Shown one piece after another: positions 1-5,184 of a DNA stretch of 6,806 nucleotides. How positions within the stretch are numbered: the first letter of the stretch is position 1; the number at the start of each line of letters is the position of its first letter. Both the position numbers and the translations under genes were made by a program. The notes under the pieces were generated by a model that had not been told where the DNA came from, did no database searches, and saw only the letters and a list, made by a program, of their open reading frames with translations. The stretch is from Propionibacteriaceae bacterium (GTDB taxonomy: Bacteria; Actinomycetota; Actinomycetes; Propionibacteriales; Propionibacteriaceae): positions 1-6,806 of the forward strand of contig JAGQUI010000147.1 of the NCBI GenBank assembly GCA_020438595.1. Direction: 5' to 3'.

Positions 1-1
1 C

Positions 2-403
2 ATCTCCGCGGCGGCGATCATCGCGGAGGAGCGGATCGCGCCGGTGGTCATGCTGACCGCGTTCAGCCAGCGCGAACTCGTCGAGCGCGCCCGGGACGCC
101 GGTGCCATGGCCTACGTGGTGAAGCCGTTCGACAACTCCGACGTGATCCCCGCGATCGAGATCGCGGTGTCCCGGTTCGCCGAGATCCGCGCGGTCGAGG
201 CGGAGGTGGCCGACCTGGAGGAGCGGTTCGCGTCCCGCAAGGCCGTCGACCAGGCCAAGGGCCTGCTGCAGGAGGGGCTCGGCCTCACCGAGCCCGAGGC
301 GTTCCGCTGGATCCAGAAGACCGCCATGGACCTGCGCAAGTCGATGCGCGAGGTGGCCGAGGCCGTGATCGAGCAGTCCAGGGGCGACAAGCGCAAGAAG
401 TAG
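2..403 (+). CDS. pdtaR: ANTAR-domain response regulator PdtaR, 3' part (5' end outside window)
   Basis: Output protein of a two-component system that acts on RNA: in the PdtaS/PdtaR family the phosphorylated regulator binds paired hexaloop hairpins in nascent mRNA through its ANTAR domain and blocks transcription termination. The visible 133 codons are open from the first base and lack the first 70 or so residues, including the phospho-acceptor Asp. The receiver end is present: VVMLTAFSQRELVERARDAG, then the conserved Lys of VVKPF at nt 122-124. A linker helix (about codons 55-75) leads to the ANTAR domain (about codons 76-130), with its typical AKGLLQ, the spaced PEAF and WIQ, and the AMD and VAEAVIE helices. 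From memory it is close to M. tuberculosis Rv1626 along the whole visible length, and polA and rpsA downstream match the Rv1626-Rv1629-Rv1630 order. It ends 3 bp before the stop of the convergent thioesterase. No terminator-like hairpin is evident between them. The cognate kinase is not in the window. Confidence 0.9.
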   Translation: MSAAAIIAEERIAPVVMLTAFSQRELVERARDAGAMAYVVKPFDNSDVIPAIEIAVSRFAEIRAVEAEVADLEERFASRKAVDQAKGLLQEGLGLTEPEAFRWIQKTAMDLRKSMREVAEAVIEQSRGDKRKK

Positions 404-406
404 CGC

Positions 407-808
407 TCAGCGCGCGGACCGCTTCAGGTACACCGTGATCCGGGCCGCGCAGACCTGCTCCCCGGCGTCGTCGGTGAGCGCGACGTCGTAGGTGGCCAGC
501 GTGCCGCCGATCCGGATCGCCGTGGCCACCCCGTGCACCCAGCCCTCCGTGGCCGGACGCAGGTGCGTGGCGTTGATGTCCACTCCGGTGACGGCTCCGT
601 CCGGCCCGACCTCCGCGGCGGCGGCGAGGGAGGCGAGGCTCTCGGCGATCACGCAGGACGCCCCGCCGTGCCACAGCCCGAAGGGCTGGGTGTTCCCCTC
701 GACCGGGCAGCGGCACGCGGCCCGGGTGGGCGTGACCTCGAGCAGTTCGACGCCCATCTTCTCGTCCAGCGCGCTGCGCAGGCCGGTGAACCAGTCGGGA
801 ACGTTCAT
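407..808 (-). CDS. Hotdog-fold acyl-CoA thioesterase (PaaI / YdiI-MenI type)
   Basis: A 133-residue cytosolic enzyme predicted to hydrolyse an acyl- or aroyl-CoA thioester. The hotdog signature is clear: Q41-PFG-L-W-H47-GG-AS, then AES with the putative catalytic Glu56, followed by VDINATHLRPATEG (residues 76-89) and C-terminal strands ending in RITVYLK. This resembles E. coli YdiI (MenI), the 1,4-dihydroxy-2-naphthoyl-CoA thioesterase of menaquinone synthesis, with the same QPFG.xHGGAS and catalytic Glu arrangement. Actinobacteria use menaquinone, so a MenI role is possible, but phenylacetate-type (PaaI) or broad housekeeping thioesterases share these motifs and no men or paa genes are nearby. 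The ATG at 806-808 was chosen because the hotdog domain begins there and an AAGG ribosome binding site (complement of 817-820) lies 8 nt upstream. The frame stays open far upstream, inside polA, but that extension looks like antisense shadow. The gene is divergent from polA with 63 bp between starts. Family call is firm, substrate is not. Confidence 0.88.
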   Translation of the reverse strand: MNVPDWFTGLRSALDEKMGVELLEVTPTRAACRCPVEGNTQPFGLWHGGASCVIAESLASLAAAAEVGPDGAVTGVDINATHLRPATEGWVHGVATAIRIGGTLATYDVALTDDAGEQVCAARITVYLKRSAR

Positions 809-858
809 GGCGCCTACCTTGGCACACCCGGCCGCTGGCGCCGTCAGTGCCGGCCGGT

Positions 859-862
859 AAGG
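859..862 (+). promoter_or_regulatory. Ribosome binding site selecting the polA GTG start
   Basis: AAGG lies 9 nt before the GTG at 872. The frame is open back to an ATG at 533, but the polymerase homology begins just after 872 and the upstream stretch overlaps the divergent thioesterase gene. Overlapping it, TAAGGT (858-863) fits the actinobacterial TAnnnT -10 form, so transcription might begin almost at the start codon. No convincing -35 partner is seen at the right distance. Confidence 0.5.
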
Positions 863-871
863 TTCCGGATT

Positions 872-3571
872 GTGACAAGCCCGGTGAGCGCGAGTGGCGA
901 GAAGGCCCCGACCCTGCTGCTGATCGACGGCCACTCGGTGGCCTACCGCGCGTTCTTCGCGCTGCCGGTGGAGAACTTCTCCACGACCACCGGCCAGCAC
1001 ACGAACGCCGTGTACGGGTTCACCTCGATGCTGATCAACGTGTTGCGCGACGAGCAGCCCACGCACCTGGCCGTGGCCTTCGACGTGTCCCGGCAGACGT
1101 TCCGCAGCGAGGAGTACGCGGAGTACAAGGCCAACCGGTCTGCGTCCCCGCCCGAGTTCAGCGGGCAGGTCGCGCTGATCAAGGAGGTGCTCGACGCGCT
1201 GAACATCGTCCACCTCGAGCGCGACGGCTTCGAGGCGGACGACATCATCGCGACCCTCGCGCGACAGGGCTCCACGGCAGGGCTCGACGTGCTGATCTGC
1301 ACCGGCGACCGCGACACCCTGCAGCTGGTCAACGACAAGGTGACCGTGCTCTACCCGCGCAAGGGGGTCTCCGACCTCGCCCGGCTCGATCCGCCCACGG
1401 TGCTGGAGAAGTACCTGGTGGAGCCGTCCCGGTACCCCGAGCTCGCTGCCCTCGTCGGCGAGAGCAGCGACAACCTGCCCGGCGTCCCCGGGGTCGGGCC
1501 GAAGACCGCCGCGAAGTGGCTGGACGCCTACGACGGCCTGGAGAACCTGGTCCGGCACGCCGACGAGGTCGGCGGCAAGGCGGGGGAGTCGTTCCGCGCG
1601 CATCTCGACGACGTGGTCCGCAACCGCCGGCTGAACGCGCTGGTCGGCGATCTCGAACTGCCGGTCGGGGTCGAGGCACTGGCCCGGCGTGACTGGAACC
1701 GCGAAGCGGTGCACGACCTGTTCGACGGCCTGGAGTTCCGGGTGCTCCGCGACCGGCTGCTGGAGACCCTGCCCGCGGAGGACCTCGCCTCGGAGGGCGG
1801 GTTCGAGGTGGAGGGCGAGATCCTCTCGACGGGTGGCGTCCGGGTGTGGCTGGACGCGCACGCCCGCACCGGCGTGGTCGGGCTCGACTGCCAGGGCCGC
1901 TGGCGCGCGGGCGCCGGAGACCTCACCGGCATCGCCCTCGCGGCGGCCGACGGTGCCGCGGCCTGGCTCGACGTCACCGCACTCTCACCGGACGACGACG
2001 CGGCGCTGGCCGCCTGGCTGGCTGACGAGTCGGCCGCGAAGGCGATGCACGACGCGAAGGGGCCGCTGCTGGCCATCTGGGCGCGCGGCTGGGAACTCGC
2101 GGGGCTGGCCAGCGACACCCAGCTGGCCGCGTACCTGCTGCGTCCCGACCAGCGGGTCTACGACCTCGCCGACCTGACCGCCCGGCACCTGCGCCGCGAC
2201 CTGTCGGTGTCCGGCAGCGGGGCCGACGACGGCGACCAGGCCGCGTTCAGCTTCGACGACACCGAGAGCCATGACGCGATGGTGCGCGCCCGGGCCGTGA
2301 TCGACCTCGCCGCTGCGCTCGAGACCGAGCTGGAGGAGCGCGGCGGGGCGCAGTTGCTACGCGAGGTGGAACTGCCGCTCACCCGCACGCTGGCCACGAT
2401 GGAGCGGTCCGGGATCGCGGTCGACCTCGACTACCTGCACCGCCTGCACGCCGACTTCGACGCCGGCGTGGTGGCCGCGGAGGCGGACGCGTTCGCCGTG
2501 CTCGGGCACCCGATCAACCTCGGCTCGCCGATGCAGCTGCAGGCCGTCCTGTTCGACGAGCTGGGCATGCCGAAGACCCGGCGCACGAAGACCGGCTGGA
2601 CGACCGACGCCGAGTCGCTGGAGACGCTGTTCGCGAAGACCGAGCACCCGTTCCTCGCCCACCTGTTGCGGCACCGCGACCAGATCCGGTTGCGCCAGAC
2701 GGTGGAGGGGCTGCTGAAGTCGGTGGCCGACGACGGCCGCATCCACACCACCTACGTGCAGACGATCGCGGCCACCGGACGGCTGTCGTCCACCGACCCG
2801 AACCTGCAGAACATCCCGATCCGCACCGAGGAGGGCCGGCGGATCCGCGAGGCGTTCGTGGTGGGATCGGGCTACGAGACGCTGCTCACCGCCGACTACA
2901 GCCAGATCGAGATGCGGATCATGGCCGACCAGTCCGAGGACGCCGGGCTGATCGAGGCGTTCGCGTCCGGGCAGGACTTCCACTCGATCACCGCCTCGCG
3001 GGTGTTCGGCGTCCCCACCGACGCGGTGACCGGGGCGATGCGCGCGAAGATCAAGGCGATGAACTACGGGCTGGCCTACGGGCTGAGCGCGTTCGGGCTG
3101 AGCCAGCAGCTGAAGATCGAGCGGTCCGAGGCCGCCGGCCTGATGGAGGAGTACTTCGAGCGGTTCGGGCACGTGCGCGACTACCTGCACGAGGTCGTCG
3201 CGACCGCTCGCCGCACCGGCTACACCGAGACGATCCTGGGCCGGCGCCGCTACCTGCCCGACCTCACCTCGTCGAACCGGCAGCGCCGCGAGATGGCCGA
3301 GCGGGCGGCGCTGAACGCACCGATCCAGGGCTCGGCGGCCGACGTGATCAAGGTGGCCATGCTCGACGTGGAGACCGCGATCGCCCGACAGGGCCTGCGC
3401 AGCCGCATGCTGCTGCAGGTGCACGACGAACTCCTCTTCGAGGTCGCCGCGGGGGAGCGGGAACAGCTGGAGGCACTGGTCCGCGACAAGATGGGCCACG
3501 CCGTCGAGATGCGGGTGCCGCTGGAGGTGTCGGTGGGTGCCGGCCGGTCCTGGCACGAGGCCGCCCACTGA
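872..3571 (+). CDS. polA: DNA polymerase I
   Basis: Fills gaps in excision repair and replaces Okazaki RNA primers, joining 5' flap nuclease and polymerase activities. From the GTG at 872 it has 899 residues, close to the mycobacterial length. The flap nuclease (about 15-300) keeps its metal ligands: D19 in LIDGHS, D71 in AFDVS, E121/D123/D124 in EADD, D146 and D148 in TGDRD, and D200 in GESSDN ahead of the helix-hairpin-helix GVPGVGPKTA. The 3'-5' exonuclease domain (about 330-490) looks dead: the E. coli D355-T-E357 pair reads D339-C-Q341, and the KYD around D424 reads HDAKGPLL. The polymerase has motif A DYSQIE (D675, E680), the O-helix with K728 and Y732, and motif C HDE (851-853), ending SVGAGRSWHEAAH. 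Tyr at 732, where E. coli has Phe762, is also found in M. tuberculosis. Two departures follow motif A: the usual AHLS reads ADQS at 685-688. A second GTG at 884 is a weaker start. The gene stands alone on its strand, with no close partner. Confidence 0.97.
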   Translation: MTSPVSASGEKAPTLLLIDGHSVAYRAFFALPVENFSTTTGQHTNAVYGFTSMLINVLRDEQPTHLAVAFDVSRQTFRSEEYAEYKANRSASPPEFSGQVALIKEVLDALNIVHLERDGFEADDIIATLARQGSTAGLDVLICTGDRDTLQLVNDKVTVLYPRKGVSDLARLDPPTVLEKYLVEPSRYPELAALVGESSDNLPGVPGVGPKTAAKWLDAYDGLENLVRHADEVGGKAGESFRAHLDDVVRNRRLNALVGDLELPVGVEALARRDWNREAVHDLFDGLEFRVLRDRLLETLPAEDLASEGGFEVEGEILSTGGVRVWLDAHARTGVVGLDCQGRWRAGAGDLTGIALAAADGAAAWLDVTALSPDDDAALAAWLADESAAKAMHDAKGPLLAIWARGWELAGLASDTQLAAYLLRPDQRVYDLADLTARHLRRDLSVSGSGADDGDQAAFSFDDTESHDAMVRARAVIDLAAALETELEERGGAQLLREVELPLTRTLATMERSGIAVDLDYLHRLHADFDAGVVAAEADAFAVLGHPINLGSPMQLQAVLFDELGMPKTRRTKTGWTTDAESLETLFAKTEHPFLAHLLRHRDQIRLRQTVEGLLKSVADDGRIHTTYVQTIAATGRLSSTDPNLQNIPIRTEEGRRIREAFVVGSGYETLLTADYSQIEMRIMADQSEDAGLIEAFASGQDFHSITASRVFGVPTDAVTGAMRAKIKAMNYGLAYGLSAFGLSQQLKIERSEAAGLMEEYFERFGHVRDYLHEVVATARRTGYTETILGRRRYLPDLTSSNRQRREMAERAALNAPIQGSAADVIKVAMLDVETAIARQGLRSRMLLQVHDELLFEVAAGEREQLEALVRDKMGHAVEMRVPLEVSVGAGRSWHEAAH

Positions 3572-3690
3572 GCGCTCGTCCCGTCCGCTTCGCTACCGGT
3601 AATCCGATCTGCTGCCCGTACTCGGGTAGCTTCCTCAACTGCGGGTAGCGAAGCCGGGGGCAGATCGCGGGGAGGGGGCCGCCCACTGAG
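3559..3690. repeat. 118-bp unit bounded by a perfect 14-bp direct repeat at the polA 3' end
   Basis: GGCCGCCCACTGAG occurs at 3559-3572, where it encodes the last PolA residues and the stop codon, and again at 3677-3690. Between the copies lie 104 bp (3573-3676) with dense inverted repeats. The arrangement resembles a small insertion that left a target duplication while preserving the end of the host gene, or a site-specific integration scar with duplicated att core. A local duplication is the other reading. No transposase or integrase gene is present, so a mobile origin is inference. A 14-bp exact match this close is unlikely by chance even at this GC content. Confidence 0.6.
3588..3667. repeat. 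Interleaved inverted repeats downstream of polA
   Basis: CTTCGCTACC (3588-3597) is the exact reverse complement of GGTAGCGAAG (3644-3653). CGATCTGC (3605-3612) is the exact reverse complement of GCAGATCG (3660-3667). The arms alternate (A, B, A', B'), so both stems together would form a pseudoknot. Between them a short hairpin CCCG-TACT-CGGG (3615-3626) and a direct repeat CGGGTAGC (3623-3630 and 3642-3649, 19 bp apart) give the first arm a second possible partner. TACCGGTA at 3594-3601 is itself palindromic. There is no T tract, so it is not a standard intrinsic terminator. It could be a processing or termination structure for polA mRNA, a mobile repeat, or a cluster of protein-binding sites. 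Confidence 0.65.
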
Positions 3691-3701
3691 GGGTCCGTTC
3701 C

Positions 3702-3767
3702 GGTTGCGTCGGGAGCAACCCTGGCCGCTCCGAGCGCCCGGGGCAGCGTCAGCGATGCGCTGGGCGC
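3702..3767. repeat. Two stem-loops between polA and the IclR gene
   Basis: The first is GGTTGC (3702-3707), a 7-nt loop, and GCAACC (3715-3720). The second is imperfect: outer arms GCGCC (3734-3738) and GGCGC (3763-3767), inner arms CAGCG (3744-3748) and CGCTG (3758-3762), with a 5-nt bulge on the left. GTTGCG (3703-3708) is also inverted as CGCAAC (3765-3770). They lie 20-90 bp upstream of the IclR promoter, so they may be operator sequence for autoregulation, which is common for IclR proteins. A weak factor-assisted terminator for polA is the alternative. Neither is followed by a T run. Confidence 0.35.
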
Positions 3768-3787
3768 AACGATCCGGCTTGTCCTGA

Positions 3788-3816
3788 TTGCCCGGGCGTG
3801 AATCGCTGGCTAGCGT
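3788..3816 (+). promoter_or_regulatory. Candidate leaderless promoter of the IclR gene
   Basis: TTGCCC (3788-3793) and TAGCGT (3811-3816) are separated by exactly 17 bp, and the ATG at 3824 begins 8 bp after the -10 box. A transcript would therefore start at or next to the start codon, and no ribosome binding site is visible before it. Both observations fit the leaderless genes common in actinobacteria. The palindrome GCCCGGGC (3790-3797) overlaps the -35 box and could serve as an operator. Confidence 0.55.
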
Positions 3817-3823
3817 CCCTGAC

Positions 3824-4606
3824 ATGAGCGAGACGACGATCCAGCGCAGCTCCCTGGAGCGGGGCCTGCGGATCATCCGGCTGCTCATCGAGGTGGAGAG
3901 CGATCCGGTGATGAAGCAGCGGGGCCTCACCGTGCAGCAGGTGGCGGTCGAGCTCGAGGTGCACAAGAGCACGGCGTCCCGGCTGCTGCGCACCCTCGCC
4001 GACGAGGGCTTCGCCGTCGGCGTGGGCACCTCGCGCCAGGGCTACCGGCTCGGACCCGCACTGCGCTCCCGGTTCGGGCTCTCCGCGGCGCAGCAGCGTT
4101 TCCGCGAACTCGCCGCGCCGTTCCTGAAGGAACTCGTCGAGCGCACCGGGGAGTGCGCACACATCGCCGTCGAGGCGGACGGGGAGGTGCTCGTGGTGGA
4201 TGCCTTCGAGACCGCCCAGTCGCTGCGCGTGGTCCTGGAGAAGGGGCGACTGCTGCCCCTCCATTCGACGTCGGTCGGTAAATGCCTGCTCGCCTGGGAG
4301 CTGGCCCCTCTCCCGACCGACCTGCCGGCCCGCACCGGGCGGACCATCACCGATCCCGCCCGGTTGCGGGCCCACCTCGCCGAGATCCGGGAGGTGGGCT
4401 ACGCCGTCGACGACGAGGAGAACCACACCGGCGTTCGCGGATTGTCGGCGCCCGTCTTCGAGGGCGTCGGCGGCGAGCCGGTCGGCTGCATCGGGATCGG
4501 CGCCCCGGTGCAGCGCCTGCGCCGGGACGCGATGGGCAACGTCGCCGAGGAGGTGACCGCCGTGGCGCGGGACCTCACCGGGGCCCTCGGGCGCCCGCCG
4601 GGCTGA
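3824..4606 (+). CDS. IclR-family transcriptional regulator
   Basis: A 260-residue DNA-binding regulator, the usual IclR length. The N-terminal winged helix-turn-helix (about 7-72) has SSLERGLRIIRLL, then LTVQQVAVELEVHKSTASRLLRTL as helix-turn-helix, and the wing ending YRLGPAL. The C-terminal effector-binding domain (about 85-250) has the expected LEKGRLLPLHSTSVGKCLLA, AEIREVGYAVDDEEN and GLSAPVFEG stretches and the closing GCIGIGAPVQRL. This family binds small ligands, often aromatic or short organic acids, and represses or activates an adjacent catabolic or secondary-metabolism gene. No obvious catabolic operon adjoins it, so the ligand and target are unknown. The next genes on the strand, a 44-residue peptide (73 bp later) and a monooxygenase-like protein, are the nearest candidate targets. 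A TTG at 3788 would extend the frame, but it is part of the likely -35 box and the family homology starts after the ATG, so the ATG at 3824 is preferred. Confidence 0.92.
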   Translation: MSETTIQRSSLERGLRIIRLLIEVESDPVMKQRGLTVQQVAVELEVHKSTASRLLRTLADEGFAVGVGTSRQGYRLGPALRSRFGLSAAQQRFRELAAPFLKELVERTGECAHIAVEADGEVLVVDAFETAQSLRVVLEKGRLLPLHSTSVGKCLLAWELAPLPTDLPARTGRTITDPARLRAHLAEIREVGYAVDDEENHTGVRGLSAPVFEGVGGEPVGCIGIGAPVQRLRRDAMGNVAEEVTAVARDLTGALGRPPG

Positions 4607-4623
4607 GCAACGCCCGTCCAGAA

Positions 4624-4655
4624 CCCACACACCCGTGGGCCGGCACCGCCGTGCC
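4624..4655 (+). other. Tandem hairpins between the IclR gene and the small peptide gene
   Basis: CCCAC (4624-4628) pairs with GTGGG (4635-4639) across a 6-nt loop, and GGCAC (4642-4646) pairs with GTGCC (4651-4655) across the loop CGCC. They begin 17 bp after the IclR stop and end 8 bp before the next ribosome binding site. There is no T tract. They could reduce read-through from the regulator gene or stabilise the downstream mRNA. Confidence 0.3.
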
Positions 4656-4663
4656 CGCACAAC

Positions 4664-4670
4664 GAGGAGG
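4664..4670 (+). promoter_or_regulatory. Strong ribosome binding site for the 44-residue peptide
   Basis: GAGGAGG lies 9 nt before the ATG at 4680. It is among the best Shine-Dalgarno matches in the window and is the main reason to regard the short frame that follows as translated. Confidence 0.65.
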
Positions 4671-4679
4671 AACAGAAGA

Positions 4680-4814
4680 ATGAACACCCCAGCCGCAGCC
4701 GCAGCGATCGCCGTCTTCCTGGTCGTGGCCGTGCTCTTCGGTCACCCCGGCCCGGCCACCATCGCCGACCAGCCGGTGCCCGGCACCTCAGCACCGGCGC
4801 TCGGCGGCAAGTGA
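4680..4814 (+). CDS. Small hydrophobic membrane or exported peptide, 44 residues, function unknown
   Basis: I do not recognise a family. The frame runs from an ATG with a strong GAGGAGG site to a TGA, giving 44 residues. Residues 5-20 (AAAAAIAVFLVVAVLF) form one hydrophobic segment long enough for a short membrane helix or signal-peptide core, but the usual basic residues at the N-terminus are absent. The tail (21-44) is rich in Pro, Gly and Ala and ends in Lys. ATIA-DQ at 26-31 could be a signal peptidase site, which would release only about 15 residues, so a membrane-anchored peptide seems more natural. It lies 73 bp after the IclR gene and 85 bp before the monooxygenase-like gene on the same strand, so all three may be co-transcribed. 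Translation is inferred from the ribosome binding site and composition only. A chance frame remains possible. Confidence 0.55.
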   Translation: MNTPAAAAAIAVFLVVAVLFGHPGPATIADQPVPGTSAPALGGK

Positions 4815-4899
4815 GCAGAACCGCGACCTTACGGCCCGCCCTGCGCCCCGGCGAGGATGGGCCTCCGATGCCGGATGCCCCGGCAGGGGAGGAGCGGCG

Positions 4900-5181
4900 A
4901 TGTACTACCACCTGTCGATCCACCGGCCCGTGCCGGGCGCGAGGGACGCGTTGGTCGCGTCCATGCACCGCTTCGGGGCCGCGTTGGCGGGAGCGCCCGG
5001 CCTGGTCTCCGTGCACACGCTCGAGGACGCCGGGGACGGCGTGCTCGTCGGGCTCGCCCTGTGGGAGTCGGAGGACGCGTTCCGCGCCTCGGTGCACCTG
5101 GCCCGGGAGGCCGTGGCCGATGACCCGTTCGATGAGTGGGAGGCCGGGCCCGTCGAGGGCTTCGGCCTGTCCGAGGCCTGA
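4900..5181 (+). CDS. Antibiotic-biosynthesis-monooxygenase-like (ABM fold) small protein
   Basis: A 93-residue protein with the outline of the dimeric ferredoxin-like alpha/beta-barrel group. A first strand YYHLSIHRP (2-10) is followed by an amphipathic helix (about 13-29), APGLVSVHTLED (residues 31-42), GVLVGLALWESEDAFRAS (47-64), a helix rich in HLAREA, and a last strand near the end. The pattern PGL..v.....d....v....Wes.eAf is typical of ABM proteins (Pfam PF03992 type), some of which oxidise aromatic polyketides, cleave haem or process quinones, while many have no known activity. No catalytic residue can be assigned here, so monooxygenase is a fold label and not a shown reaction. The start is supported by AGGGGAGGAG (4885-4894), ending 5 nt before the ATG. 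It is the last plus-strand gene of the IclR group and its stop is 3 bp from that of the convergent cap-domain gene. EthD-like or stress-response Dabb proteins are alternatives. Confidence 0.72.
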   Translation: MYYHLSIHRPVPGARDALVASMHRFGAALAGAPGLVSVHTLEDAGDGVLVGLALWESEDAFRASVHLAREAVADDPFDEWEAGPVEGFGLSEA

Positions 5182-5184
5182 GCC

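Noticed and set aside
402..413. GCGC-TCA-GCGC hairpin between pdtaR and the thioesterase as a bidirectional terminator
   Set aside because: The stem is only 4 bp with a 3-nt loop and no T run, overlapping a stop codon; such matches are common at this GC content.
533..871. In-frame upstream extension of polA to an ATG at 533
   Set aside because: It runs antisense through the thioesterase gene, reads as low-complexity Arg/Gly-rich shadow, and the GTG at 872 has a ribosome binding site and matches the family's N-terminus.
809..1861. Long minus-strand open frame extending the thioesterase upstream through polA
   Set aside because: It is antisense to polA, has no domain resemblance, and the hotdog domain plus ribosome binding site place the start at 808.
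2357..3568. 403-residue minus-strand open frame
   Set aside because: It lies wholly antisense to the conserved polymerase domain of polA, is typical of high-GC codon shadows, and has no recognisable domain.
3788..3823. TTG start giving the IclR protein 12 more residues
   Set aside because: The TTG belongs to a good -35 box, there is no ribosome binding site, and IclR homology starts after the ATG at 3824.
3749..4687. 312-residue minus-strand open frame over the IclR gene
   Set aside because: It mirrors the IclR coding frame; the plus-strand product has full family motifs.
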